A DNA stretch of 64,000 nt from Thereva unica. Its lineage: Eukaryota > Arthropoda > Insecta > Diptera > Therevidae. Both the position numbers and the translations under genes were made by a program. The notes under the pieces were generated by a model that ran no database searches, had not been told where the DNA came from, and worked only from the letters and a program-made list of their open reading frames with translations. The first letter of the stretch is position 1. Each line of letters opens with the position of its first letter. Positions 20,716 to 31,423 of the stretch are shown here, piece by piece. The stretch lies in the NCBI GenBank assembly GCA_949987705.1, contig OX465281.1, positions 99,542,326-99,606,325 of the forward strand, read 5' to 3'.

Positions 20716-21185
20716 AGCTATGTATGCTGTTCCTAAGTACGGCGGTCAAGAAAAATGCTCTTATTATTTCTTGACCCCGGTACAGAAAATTTCGACAAAT
20801 AATGCGATGATTTTTTTCCGTGTTCAAAATTGACAATTGACATCATTGCGGGAATTTTTTTTTGAGTATTATAAAATAATCACTTCAAATAATAATCACG
20901 TTAGTGAAAACGCCAAATCTACTTTCCGTTCAATCTCGTAATGTCAATTTCGGTCAAGAAAAAATGGTCTTTCCAATTTTTTCTTAACCGCCTTAGGAAA
21001 AGGATCCATCTATGTGTCAGAATAGTACTAGCATTTTTCTTGAGCGAACAGCGTACTAGGTACAGAAATTTCTTGAGCAAAAATTCCTACAGCATTTCTT
21101 GACCGATTACTTAGGCGTTTTTTATATACACTTTATATGGGGAACATTTTCTTGACCGCCGTACTTAGGAACAGCATACATAGCT
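20716..21185. mobile_element. Inverted-repeat element (MITE), 470 bp, duplication TAA
   Basis: Ends AGCTATGTATGCTGTTCC and its reverse complement, continuing as an inverted repeat over CTAAGTACGGCGGTCAAGAAAA. TAA flanks both sides (20713-20715, 21186-21188). Degenerate copies of the TTCTTGACCG...TTAGG motif recur inside. There is no coding capacity. A 3-bp TWA duplication is typical of PIF/Harbinger elements. Confidence 0.88.
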
Positions 21186-21403
21186 TAAGGATTTTTTTGA
21201 TGAATAAAGAAATGTTATTTTGTTTGTTCTCACACGACCTTGAGCAATTCAAGAGCTCCCGGCAACCCTCTCTTAGAAAATGAAGCTAGAGAACAACCGG
21301 ACGAAGCACCATTACAGCTTATTCAAGTAAAGTTGCCGCAATCTCTGTTAATGACCCTGCTACGGTAGCCCTATTATCTGCACGTGTTTTGGCCAATATG
21401 AGA

Positions 21404-21757
21404 TTAATTAAGAAAGTAATGCCAGTACCTCTTGGTGGGCTTTAAATATTCACCCGTATTGACACTGTTTATGACGCGTTTATAGACTTCTTTTTGGTCA
21501 CTGTTTAAGTTTCGTTTATTGTGTTTCATACATTCTCTGTTTAAATTATCTTCAGACCCGTCGATTATTTGTGGGAATGGTAAACCATAATTATCCCTAA
21601 TATTTCCACTAATTGAAAGAACATTATCAGGCAGTAACAGCATTTCATTCCCATAGACTGTAAAATTACATACATATATCCTTTTTGCCAATAAACAAAT
21701 ATTAAGGGATATTCCAGTGTATCGTATTATATATGAGTCTCTGTAATTCATTGTCAT
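21404..21757 (-). pseudogene. Helitron helicase fragment
   Basis: 117 residues. The second half reads MLLLPDNVLSISGNIRDNYGL, then NLNSDQKEVYKRVINSVNTGE. The latter is the segment just before the Walker A loop of the PIF1-like helicase in Helitrons; the expected GxGKT does not follow, so the fragment is cut there. The first 35 residues are unlike the family. It may come from the same Helentron family as the endonuclease remnants at 9164 and 61103. Nothing recognisable lies in 21186-21403 or 21758-22487. Confidence 0.5.
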
Positions 21758-22487
21758 TTGTTATACACTCTAATAAGTGCTTTGTCCCGGTTATCACATG
21801 GTTGATTTACCAATAGCAAGAGATTTAATTTTTAGTCGGTTCACTATGGACCTCTGTGCTCTGTTGCAGGTCGTCGGTCTGCATCTTATGATTTTATTCC
21901 AATTGTACACCTCGAAGAGCTAACCATTGGTGCCTTAGGACATATTGGATTATAGGCAACCCTTACAACACAACTTCTACCAAAAAGAAAAAGGCTTCAA
22001 TGTAGTACGCCAACTTTGGCGAACCTAAATATTTAAATAGAGCTCTTTGAGCCTAGAATTGGAATGATAAAAAAGTCTTCACTCGATTTCTTTCGACTAT
22101 GGGTTCAACTTGCAAGATATAATCGGGGGACTCTTTTCCTATATTCTTTATTAACACCGAAACTTTTCTCTAACGCCCCATTTGATATTCATTTCGAGTG
22201 GGTTATAAAGAAAAAGATAGTCCGCCATATTGCATTGGCCGCCATTTTCAATTTTGAATGACGCGTCATAGCATTTTACAAAATGATCAGATTGCATTGT
22301 CATGAGAACTATGCATACATATGTGCAAAATTTCAAGTTGATCGGTTATGTGGAAGTGGGTCCAGGTCGAGTTTCAAGATTTGTCTACATACATATATAC
22401 ATACATGTATGATACATACAGATGCAGCTTATATAAAGCGTATACAAATTGCCTAAGGTGTAGCCGCCCGTAGCCGCTCATGTCGAT

Positions 22488-22583
22488 GAAGCGCGTAGCC
22501 GCTCGAATACGCTTCCAGTGGACGACCAGTCTTATGTAGCCGAAGCGCGTAGCCGCTCGAATGCGCTTCCAGTGGACGACCAG
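22488..22583. repeat. Two direct copies of a ~54-bp unit
   Basis: The unit starting GAAGCGCGTAGCCGCTCG occurs at 22488 and again at 22542, the second copy being partial and differing at one or two bases. It sits just before the element at 22611. Non-coding. Confidence 0.75.
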
Positions 22584-22610
22584 CCTAAAACATGCTCGCA
22601 AAAATAATGA

Positions 22611-23199
22611 GGGCCGAAACACATCCAGGCTTGCTTTGAACACATCCAAGCCCAAAGCTGGCTTCAAGCATATCCAACCTACGCGTTCAAATGGGATGGA
22701 ACACATTAAAGCTCGCCTCGCAAATTCAGGCCTTGGCAAAGATGGCCGCAAGGCTCGCCTCGGTCGGAATTCCGGCAATGTTGGAATTTGAATTCGGCCG
22801 AGGCTCTAGTTTGCTTTTGACAGTTGAACTTTGGGGTTGGCATTTTGTTTGCAAGTTCATATTAAAAAAAAATTAAACGAATTAAATAAAAAATGTTATA
22901 AAATTTCACTTTGAACAAATAAAAATTAAAAAAAGTCAACAAATTTTATTTTTTTAACACATTTATATACATATGTCATATTAAAAATAACAATGAAAAC
23001 TAACTAACTAATTTCATTTTATTTAAATGATTTTTAAAATTTTACACTTTTTACGAATCACAATGTTCGTTAGCAAATTTGACAGCTGTCATCAGCTGAA
23101 CTGATTGTGTTTTGCGAATTCCGCGGACGGCTCTGCAGCTCGCCTCAAGGAAAGCTTTGAGAGGTGAGCTTTAAATCCAGCCTGGATGTGTTTCGGCCC
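22611..23199. mobile_element. Inverted-repeat element (MITE), 589 bp, duplication TGA
   Basis: Ends GGGCCGAAACACATCCAGG and CCTGGATGTGTTTCGGCCC. TGA flanks it at 22608-22610 and 23200-23202. The interior is A/T-rich and non-coding, with internal GGCTTG/CAAGC motifs. Confidence 0.85.
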
Positions 23200-23589
23200 T
23201 GAATCTTCCAGTGAAATTCCCATCCCAATCGGATTAGCCCTTTCCGAGATTAACGCGGCCAAACAGGCAGACAAATTTTTTAAAAAGAAATGGTTTTGTT
23301 TTAATTACATATAAATAACCATATAAACTGAGAAAAACTCAATTATTTTGAAATCACAGACAGTGCAAAAAATCGCGCGGCAGGCTAAAGCGAAGGCTTC
23401 ATCACCCTTCTACAGACCAGCGACCGACGAACAGCACAAGTAAGTTCTCTTTGCCCTGCCCTGCAAGTGTCGCGCCCAAAATCTGTCGGTCGATGAAGTT
23501 TGCCCCGTCTCAAAAGGAATAACACTTTGACGCAGACAAATTTCATTGACCCTTTTGGTTGCGACAAGTGTAATTCCGGGAAATATCTC

Positions 23590-24874
23590 CAAGAATGTGG
23601 CGATTGAGCCCGCGCAAACGAAGTCCCGTTACGAGTCACGCTTTGTCATTGACTTATGTAACATTCGTGGACTTCATGCGAATTTCTTTTTTTGTTGAGT
23701 GCCACCTACTGAATTTTAAACCCCCAATTTTCGCACTTAGTGAAACCGAAATATCACCGGATAATGACTTAAGTCATTACCAGATATCGGGGTACACTTT
23801 AGTGCATAATCTCTCTCCCCATAGGGGCATTGCCATATATGTTAGGGATGACGCGGCTTATTATAAAATATATTCAACCACGACTTCAGATTTTAACTAT
23901 CTTTGGATTAAAATCATCTTCCGAAAGCACGTCATATTCTTTTGCTTCCTATACAGAAGTTCTAACGTAAGCAACGAAGCCTCCACTTCTTCATTTGATT
24001 CTATTTCCAAATCTCGGGATTTTTGTCGTCCAATCCTGAGTGTGAAATCATCGTTGCGGGTGATTTCAATGCTCACAATGTAAACTGGCTGACTTACTCA
24101 AATGGCACCAGTATTTCTGGCAAGGACGTCGAGCTCTTTGCGGACACCAATAATTTGCGTCAAATTGTGGATCATCCCACGAGAGTCCCTGATATTGCTG
24201 ATCAAGGAACCTATCTCCTTGATCTTTTTCTAACTTCTCATCCAGCGCGTTATTCCGTTGAAGTTGATTCACCTCTCGGCAATTCGGACCACTGCCTAGT
24301 TAGCGCTAGCTTCCCATTCAAATTTCCCACCCCTCCCAAACCAGTTAGAAGAACTGTATGGCATTATGGGAAGGCCAATTGGCTGGGGCTTATTAATTTT
24401 TTCCAATCTACTGACAGCAACCTGTGTTTCTGAAACAAAAACGTCAACTCTGCCGCTATCCGTATCTCTAGGATCATACAGGCAGGAATGCATTTGTTCA
24501 TTCCTCATTCTACTAAATCTGTGAAGGCTAGGCCCAACAGATGGTTTAATCAGGAGTGTATGAATGCAATCAGAAATAAAGAAGCCGCCTTTCGAGCTTA
24601 CAAGAGCTCCCCGAGTGAATCGCTCCGTGTAGAGTATATAAAACTAAGAAATTCCTGTAAAGTCACCATCAGGAATGTCAAAAATTCATTTGACAGCAAG
24701 TTGAGAAGTAAACTCCTTAATGCAACCTCTGGTAGCAAGAACTTCTGGTCCTTGGTAAGCTCCATTAAGAAGAATTTCACTTCATCCACAACTCCTTCAC
24801 TTATCCACAATATGATAACAGACAGCAAATCCAAGGCCGATTTATTAGCATCTCTGTTTGCTTCCAACTGGTGA
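23590..24874 (+). pseudogene. Non-LTR retrotransposon endonuclease fragment, copy 2
   Basis: Plus-strand copy of the family seen at 2890-3845. It starts inside the endonuclease with FVIDLCNIRGLHANF, then PIFALSETEIS (catalytic Glu), GIAIYVRDDA, IIVAGDFNAHNVNWL, PTRVPDIADQ, YLLDLFLTSHPARYS and LGNSDHCLVS (SDH). A Lys/Asn-rich spacer ending ADLLASLFASN follows, and then homology stops. Frame changes occur near 23690, 24035 and 24440. The RT is missing here, whereas copy 1 retains slightly more toward the RT. 23203-23589 shows possible but unrecognisable upstream sequence. Confidence 0.8.
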
Positions 24875-25752
24875 TCTTTTAGTTTTAGACCAGTGCAGAT
24901 ACGCTTTTGAACAGCCAAAAACTAGAAAAATTCTTAGCAGTATATGGAAGGTGGGAAAATTTAGGATAAATGCTACTTAAACAAGGAAAAATCGAGAGTA
25001 CCGCATCAGATGACCGGAAAGGGGGCGGGGGAGCCAAAATGTGAGTTTTAGGGGGTTAAACGTGTTTTTTTGCGATTTCTGAGAAAAGTAGACCTCCTAT
25101 CGAAAAACGTTAAATGTAAACGTTGTAGATAATTAAAAGATCTAGAGCTTTTGTTCAAACCATTTTTCGACACAACCTCAAAAAATAGAGGAAAACGTCA
25201 AAAACCGAGTTTTTCGTTTATCATTTTTATCTTTCACAAAAATGATCCAATTTTAATGAAATTTGAGGAAAATGTAGATTTTCATGTTTCGAAAAGGCCC
25301 AATTTTTCTCAAAGCGATTGGTTGTGTAGTTTTGTTTTTATGACCTTAATTTAAAAAAAAGGCCCCATTTTCAATCAAAAAAGTTGGCGAACGAATTTTT
25401 GATTTTGAAAATTTTGAAGACGGGTTTTCTGTCGTTGAATCCTCTACTTTAAGATGGTGTAAAAAAATGATAGTGTCACAATAGAAAAACATCGATAAAA
25501 ATTCGAAAAACCAAAAACATCCTTTTTCAAATATCGATTTTTCCGTAAACTTCGCTAATTCTTTATCTCTCTTTGACATAAAGCTTTAATAGTGGCGCAA
25601 AACTATAAATTTAATGTAATATATTATAAGGGAGCTTCATGTAACAGTTTCAGATGTGAAAAAATTTGTTTAAACAATTATTTCACCCAAGAAAGCAAGG
25701 AAAAAATTACAGTCTTAGGCCAAAAAAAATATTTCTACGTATTGTGATGGCT
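24875..25752. other. Non-coding A/T-rich stretch, nothing assigned
   Basis: No reading frame with family features on either strand. The wording (repeated TTTTTCG, ATGAAATTTGAGGAAAATG) is like that of the long palindromes at 10525 and 26156, so it may be a one-armed remnant of such an element. No inverted partner was found in the window. Confidence 0.4.
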
Positions 25753-26065
25753 CCCTGGTAGCACAGATTTACGTAAATGATTTACGTAAAATTTACGTAA
25801 ATCTGCTTCCGCAATATATGGTAAATTTAACGTAAATTTTTTATTTTCAGTAATAGCACAAATCCCACTTTGATTTAAACATTAAAACAAATGTCAAAGA
25901 ATTATTTTTATTCTTCTTCTTCTTAACTATCGCTAACCATGCTCCCGAGCATGGTTAAAATTTAACTACACCGGTGTAGTAAATTATTTACGTAAATAAA
26001 ATTTACTTCCGCAATATGATTTACGTAAAATTTACGTAAAATTTGTGTACAGTGTGCTACCAGGG
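25753..26065. mobile_element. Inverted-repeat element (MITE), 313 bp, duplication GCT
   Basis: Ends CCCTGGTAGCACA and TGTGCTACCAGGG; GCT at 25750-25752 and 26066-26068. The arms carry several ATTTACGTAAAT repeats. The core (about 25885-25985) includes CATGCTCCCGAGCATG and a TTCTTCTTCTTC run. It matches, in reverse complement, the core of the element at 46340-46827 although their termini differ. Confidence 0.85.
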
Positions 26066-26155
26066 GCTTATACATTAAAACTTACTAGTAGATCCCAGCA
26101 CTCGACATTCGAGTACCATTTTCTAAGTCTATGTATAAGTCTTCAATAAAAAAAT

Positions 26156-27110
26156 TTGGTAATACTACAGTATACCAGTACCCACCTCCGATTTTGATGA
26201 AATTTTTACACAAAGTACAGTTAATTATGTACATTCCAATTGTGAAAACAAAAAGTGTCGCTCAAGTCCCGTTATCCTGTAATTCCACTCTAAAGTACCG
26301 TTTTTTCAATAATTGAACAGGTGATAACTCCTGTGTTATTTCACCAATTTTGATGAAATTTACACACAGCGTATATTTTGATGTGGACAATTTTTTGGTA
26401 AAAAAAAATTGGGTCTCGTGTACCGTTACCTTTTTATTTAACTTAAAAGTACTAAGTACTTTAGAATAAAAAAAGGTACATCAACAAAGTCATTTTTTCC
26501 TACTTACAGACATTGCAGTGCTTTAAAAAAAATATTTAAAAGTATTTTTTTAAGGAGGTGACTATTTAGACCGTGAGGCAGGCAGGCAGGCAGGCCGATA
26601 TTTAAAAGTATTTTTTTAAGGAGGTGACTATTTAGACCGTGAGGCAGGCAGGCAGGCAGGCAGGCCGGCCTGCCTGCCTGCCTGCCTGCCTCACGGTCTA
26701 AATAGTCACCTCCTTAAAAAATACTTTTAAATATTTTTTTTAAAGCACTGCAATGTCTGTAAGTAGGAAAAAATGACTTTGTTGATGTACCTTTTTTTAT
26801 TCTAAAGTACTTAGTACTTTTAAGTTAAATAAAAAGGTAACGGTACACGAGACCCAATTTTTTTTTACCAAAAAATTGTCCACATCAAAATATACGCTGT
26901 GTGTAAATTTCATCAAAATTGGTGAAATAACACAGGAGTTATCACCTGTTCAATTATTGAAAAAACGGTACGTTAGAGTGGAATTACAGGATAACGGGAC
27001 TTGAGCGACACTTTTTGTTTTCACAGTTGGAATGTACATAATTAACTGTACTTTGTGTAAAAATTTCATCAAAATCGGAGGTGGGTACTGGTATACTGTA
27101 GTATTACCAA
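26156..27110. repeat. Long palindrome with GGCA-repeat centre
   Basis: TTGGTAATACTACAG at the left mirrors CTGTAGTATTACCAA at the right. The arms meet at GGCCGGCC (26663-26670), flanked by (CAGG)n and (CCTG)n. The left arm is ~63 bp longer because a block from GATATTTAAAAG through the CAGG repeats is duplicated there. The arms differ by a few bases only. No gene is seen, and no target duplication was found. Confidence 0.9.
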
Positions 27111-27511
27111 TACAATTGCCAATGAGAAAAGACTATGCCGTGTTTAAATAATAAGTGTGTTCGCGTACTCAAATGCTGTTATGTGATAAAAGAATTATTC
27201 ATACCTCATGTTTTTGGAAAGATGCTTGTAGCCGTAGTCAACGGGAACGTATGGAACGGACCCACAAACAAACTAAAAAAAATGAACTTTTTTGATGTTC
27301 TAAAAAAGAAGAAGAAAATGATAAGCGGTCAAGTGCGCGAAGCCGACTGAAACTGACGCCATTTTTAGTTTTAGAGAGAATTTTGTAAAAGTGTAGCATT
27401 CCAAAAAAGTTTAATATAAAAAATAAAATAATAATTTTGTAAAATAATTAGGGGTGTATTATTTAAAGCAACCCTCAAGGAACATTAATTGGCAAAACAT
27501 ATCTTCCAAAC

Positions 27512-28474
27512 TGGTGACCCCGATCCGTGAAAGGGCTCCTTCGAAAAGTGGCAACCACAAATTGTGTGCGCGTCGCGCGTTAGTGTTAAGTGCTCCAATT
27601 AAAAGCAACAAGTGTCCCAGTGGAAAAATCGAGGCCCCAAAAAATTACAATATAACCGAACTTGATGTCCAAAATAACATATCAGAACTAGATGTCGAAC
27701 CAGTAGTGGAACCAACTACTAACATAACAAATATTCAAGTTTCAAATCCGCTACCAGTTAATAAAACACCGGAAATATTCAAATTTCCACCACCCGAAAA
27801 TTTAAGTATTCAAGAAGAATATAAGAGCAACGTACAATTAACCTAAAAAGTGACTTCGGCATTTTTTATAAATTGTGGTCAAATTAATTCTAGCATCGAT
27901 CCGGGTGAGTAATTAAAAATTATATGTATATATTCCTTCAAATACTATGGAAAACGAGTCAAGACAACCACCACCGGAGCAACCAGCAGCCGCTGAAGGC
28001 AATACACCACCTCAACAATTGCCACCGCAACAGGCTCAGTTCATGCTCAACGCAGCAGGAGCTATTCCAAGAATTCCTCTGCCTATTCTGTCTGAAGCGG
28101 AAATTGATTTGTATTTTTTATCACTCGAATTTTGGTTTGCAGCGTCCGGCATCACACAAGACCAAAAGAAATACACGACGGTCATGGCCAGCATTCCGTA
28201 TCCAAAATTAGCCGAACTTCGCACAATAATAGCGCAAGTGCCGCAAGCAAATAAATATGACTACATTAAACAAAAGCTCATCTCCCATTTTTCCATCAGT
28301 CCAACACTACAATTACGGGACGTCCTGTCAACAATGCCACTCGGCGACCAAAAGCCATCCCAACTTTACAACGAAATGGCTCGGAAATCAAATCCCAATT
28401 CGAGGAAAACCGCAGTGCGCATGCCCCAATCCCAAATTTTTCTAGAACAGAAAAATTTACCCCCTCCACCATAA
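27512..28474 (+). pseudogene. LTR-retrotransposon leader and gag N-terminal fragment
   Basis: TGGTGACCCCGATC at 27512 resembles an arginine-tRNA-type primer-binding site of insect LTR elements, which would put an LTR to its left. No LTR pair is present, and 27111-27511 shows no other feature. Downstream, 27947-28474 encodes 175 residues. A Pro/Gln-rich start is followed by ILSEAEIDLYFLSLEFWFAAS, YTTVMASIPYPKLAELRTII, YDYIKQKLISHFSIS and TMPLGDQKPSQLYNEM. This is the capsid signature of gypsy elements such as the CsRn1 group. The sequence then loses homology, with no zinc knuckle or pol. The open stretch 27454-27846 before it is probably leader rather than protein. Confidence 0.68.
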
Positions 28475-28639
28475 AAGCTCATTTATTCCGGATTATCTTT
28501 ATCGTATATTCAGGCATAATGTTGCTAGTAAGCGAAACGAAAGCGAAAAAGAATTCGGTCTCACTTCACTCACCTTTTTTTGCACCCATAAGAAGTGAAA
28601 TTTCACTCGATTTTTAGTCCAGGTTAAGTGTGAAAATAA

Positions 28640-28842
28640 TACGAAGTAATATGGACGGACAATCTACTTATAATTTTGAAATAAAATCATATGACAAACA
28701 GTCAAAACAGAAATATTCAATGCAAATTTTGACAACTAGTCGTATGACATGTCAAAAAGAAATGTTATTTCACATTATATGCTAGGGGTGACATCATTGA
28801 TAGTAAAATCATATGAGAAGTCATATAATGTAAAAGTACCAT
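28640..28842. repeat. Diverged copy of the 29517-29747 element
   Basis: Contains CATATGACAAACAGTC, CGTATGACATGTCAAAA and an end reading CATATAATGTAAAAGTACC. It aligns with the right part of the intact element at 29517-29747 with many substitutions. The left end is degraded. The rest of 28475-28885 shows nothing else. Confidence 0.6.
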
Positions 28843-28888
28843 AAGGGTTTGCCAAAACACTTTCAACCAAGTGATGTGTACTCATCTG

Positions 28889-29384
28889 GGGTCTGTTCAA
28901 GATTTCTGCTATAGCAGCTTTAGTAGCAGAATTTTTAAACTGTCAAATTACAGCAAAGCAAGAAAAAGCTGCTATGATATCTTGAACGCAAAAAAGCTGC
29001 TAGCATAGCTTTGTGTTAATGTATGTGTATGAGTATTTCTTGCAGTCAACTATTCCTCTCCCTACAATTAGAAAAAAGCCTGGCCATTCAGTTGCAATCC
29101 CTAAATTTATTATTTAATATGTATTAATGTCAACAAAACCTCACTCGAGTCAGTCATTTTGGCAAAACGACCAATGACATTTACACACACATGTATGATT
29201 TACGTAGCTGCTTTCTTGCTTGCAGTCGAAACTGCGAGCAACAAAAAGCAGCTACATTAGCAGCCTTTCTCGAATCTTGAACACAAAAATAGCAGCTTCG
29301 TTAGCAGCTTTTTTGCTGTTTTGAACAGGAAAAGCATGACAATAGCTGCTAAAAGCTGCTATAGCAGAAATCTTGAACAGACCC
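28889..29384. mobile_element. Inverted-repeat element (MITE), 496 bp, duplication CTG
   Basis: Ends GGGTCTGTTCAAGATTTC and GAAATCTTGAACAGACCC, extended inward by GCTGCTATAGCAG-type repeats that recur at least six times. CTG flanks both sides (28886-28888, 29385-29387). A CWG duplication is a recognised PIF/Harbinger target. Non-coding. Confidence 0.88.
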
Positions 29385-29429
29385 CTGGATTGTGGCTGAG
29401 AAACTCAACCCCTTCCGGTTTTTAACTAA

Positions 29430-30120
29430 AGCCTCAATTATACTGGATGCAACGGAACGCAACGGACCCCATTGAAATGTCAAAATGAGTTTCATTACAG
29501 AGAAATTGTATTGTAAAGGTACCTTTACATTATATGACTTGTCATATGACTTTACTGTCAATGAAGTCAAACCTAACAATGCTATTTGTTTTTGACATGT
29601 CATACGACATTTTGGTCAAAATCCAAAGCATATTTTGACAGAATGTCGTATGACATGTCAAAAACAAATGTCATTTGACATTTTATGTTTGCTTTGACTT
29701 CATTGACAGTAAAGTCATATGACAAGTCATATAATGTAAAGGTACCTTAAGTGATTATACTGGATGCAGTGAATATGCTATACGCAATGGAACAGGCCGG
29801 ATGCAAGTTTCAAAACAGGGAGACTATACAAGGAGATCTCTGTGTTGTCAATTTTCGTTTGATTAATGACGGCGCCACAGTCACAAGTATCGCAAAAAAC
29901 ATGACCGAGTATATTCATCTGGTTGATGGCAAAGTTCGTTAACTACTAAGATATTTTATGTTTACGCCTAACTTAAAAAATCAGCTTCTAAATTGGATTT
30001 ATATCGATGCGATTTTTCGTATTTGCTGAGAAAAGTGACATCAATCAAATCAGCAAAATCAGATCAAATCAGCAAAATTCCATTCCGTTGCTTTCGGTTG
30101 GGTCCAGTATAATTGAAGCT
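29430..30120. mobile_element. Inverted-repeat element (MITE), duplication TAA, hosting another
   Basis: Ends AGCCTCAATTATACTGGA and TCCAGTATAATTGAAGCT; TAA at 29427-29429 and 30121-30123. About 460 bp remain once the nested 231-bp element at 29517-29747 and one duplication are removed. The open stretch at 29751-29942 has no recognisable family. Confidence 0.85.
29517..29747. mobile_element. Inverted-repeat element (MITE), 231 bp, duplication TAA, nested
   Basis: Nearly complete inverted symmetry: AGGTACCTTTACATTATATG at the left and CATATAATGTAAAGGTACCT at the right, then TGACTTTACTGTCAATGA mirrored. TAA lies at 29514-29516 and 29748-29750. It interrupts the larger inverted-repeat element. 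Confidence 0.88.
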
Positions 30121-30123
30121 TAA

Positions 30124-30555
30124 ATATGATACATCCATTGCCCGGGTTATACATTAATACTACGGCAGTGCTGTTTAATTGCGCTTCTTTCTCTTCTTCT
30201 ACATTCTACAAAGTTTTAAAATAAAAAAACGGTTCAGTGCATGTAGCGATATCAAGAAAATTAGAAAAAGACAGATACAGAGGTTTTGTTCTTCTTTCTC
30301 TTTCTTACGTTATTTTTAAAATAAATGCATTTATATGATGAAAAAACTGCTAGTAAATAAAAAATAATGACGGAAATTTATTTCTATGAGCATGTCTACA
30401 TTCCAGTCCTGGTTTTTTCTTCAACTTTTTTAAAATCATGGCTTCGTGTGTAAGGATGTATGAGAGTATACAATACACGCATTTAAGTGATTGCCATCAG
30501 ACTTTTTTTTCTGATTAATTTAATTAATGTTTCTTATCGATTAACCTCGTCATAT
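30124..30555. other. Non-coding stretch with modules shared with 38.3-38.5 kb
   Basis: No gene. CCATTGCCCGGGTTATAC ... CTACGGCAGTGCTGTTTA (30130-30178) and AGCGATATCAAGAAAATTAG (30246-30265) recur at 38339-38470 with a few changes, but in the opposite order. Confidence 0.6.
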
Positions 30556-30906
30556 TTAAATTCCTTTTTCTTTATTTTTTCTCCATTCCTTGATCCATCT
30601 TCGTTTCATTTTTGTAGTTTCATCAATTTTAGAATTTTGGAGAATAGCACCACACCACGCAGCGGCAACAGCGTTCACGATTTCTTCTTGGAACTCACGT
30701 GAACTCTTTTTTAAACTGAAAAATTGAACGCGAGTGTAGACACTGGTTTCGTTCAAGTCAAGAAATATGATAAGGCTCCCACCCACGATCAAACAAATCT
30801 TCGACAAACAGCGCACACATTTATGCTTTGACATTTGTTGGCCATGGACTAGTAAAACTTTCTTCAAACATCCCAAGCGACGTTTCATATAATCTACTGC
30901 AAACAA
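30556..30906 (-). pseudogene. Possible Harbinger (HARBI1-like) transposase N-terminal scrap
   Basis: A 116-residue open stretch. Its last 40 residues read AVAAAWCGAILQ and then MKRRWIKEWRKNKEKGI. The RRW-x-x-EW-x-x-x(R)-x-x-x-G pattern is like the segment opening HARBI1-type nucleases, normally followed by ~300 residues of DDE nuclease. Here a stop follows at once. The first 70 residues look unrelated. This is weak: it rests on one short motif. Confidence 0.3.
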
Positions 30907-30918
30907 AACGAACGTTAC

Positions 30919-31422
30919 ATGGCCCCCTTAAAAAACTTACACACATTTAAGCTGTTTATTACCGAGGTAGACTTGGAGGACGGGGTCATTGCACTCAGGT
31001 GCGTGAACCAAAAATCCAAGGCCTGGCTGTACGAAGCTGTCGGAAAGATGACTGACCTATGGGAAGGAGTCAATCTGAGAGTGGAGCGCCTTCACATCCT
31101 TAAGGATGTGAGGAGGATGATCATCCGAGTTCCCGCTTCGCCGGAGAGCAAGGAAACCATCCTAGTCAGATTACGTCGTCAAAATGCCTGTGTGACGGAC
31201 ACTTCTAAGTGGAGGGTCAGTCGCATAGGTAGATATGGTGACGCGAAAAACGGCGGTACCATTCTCACCGTATGGTGTCCGAAGGAGGAGGCGGAGGCGG
31301 TCAGGCATGCAGGAGGGAAACTCAACTGCGGGCTGGACCTTGCCTACGTGCGATTCCAGAAGGACAAGCCGGAGGAAATGGTAGAGCCGGCCGGAAAGGC
31401 AGCTGAACAAGGGGACCAGTGA
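30919..31422 (+). CDS. LOA ORF1 protein, DUF4780-like
   Basis: 167 residues, uninterrupted. The core reads LEDGVIALRCVNQKSKAWLY, then WEGVNLRVERL, MIIRVPA, ILVRLRRQNACVTDTSKWRV, GGTILTVWCPKEEAEAV and LDLAYVRFQ. This matches the DUF4780 fold found in ORF1 proteins of LOA/I elements, thought to bind element RNA. It lacks the CCHC knuckles of many ORF1 proteins. It is shorter than most ORF1s, so the true start may lie in lost 5' sequence. The stop TGA is separated from the ORF2 ATG by one base (TGAAATG), which suggests translation of ORF2 by termination-reinitiation. Confidence 0.75.
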   Translation: MAPLKNLHTFKLFITEVDLEDGVIALRCVNQKSKAWLYEAVGKMTDLWEGVNLRVERLHILKDVRRMIIRVPASPESKETILVRLRRQNACVTDTSKWRVSRIGRYGDAKNGGTILTVWCPKEEAEAVRHAGGKLNCGLDLAYVRFQKDKPEEMVEPAGKAAEQGDQ

Positions 31423-31423
31423 A

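Noticed and set aside
22374..22876. Open frames with a repeated AATRFGYIRLVVHWKRI-type text
   Set aside because: The repetition comes from the 54-bp direct repeat at 22488; no family features and no splice structure.
27454..27846. 130-codon plus-strand frame before the gag fragment
   Set aside because: It spans the presumed primer-binding site and leader of an LTR element and has no recognisable domain.
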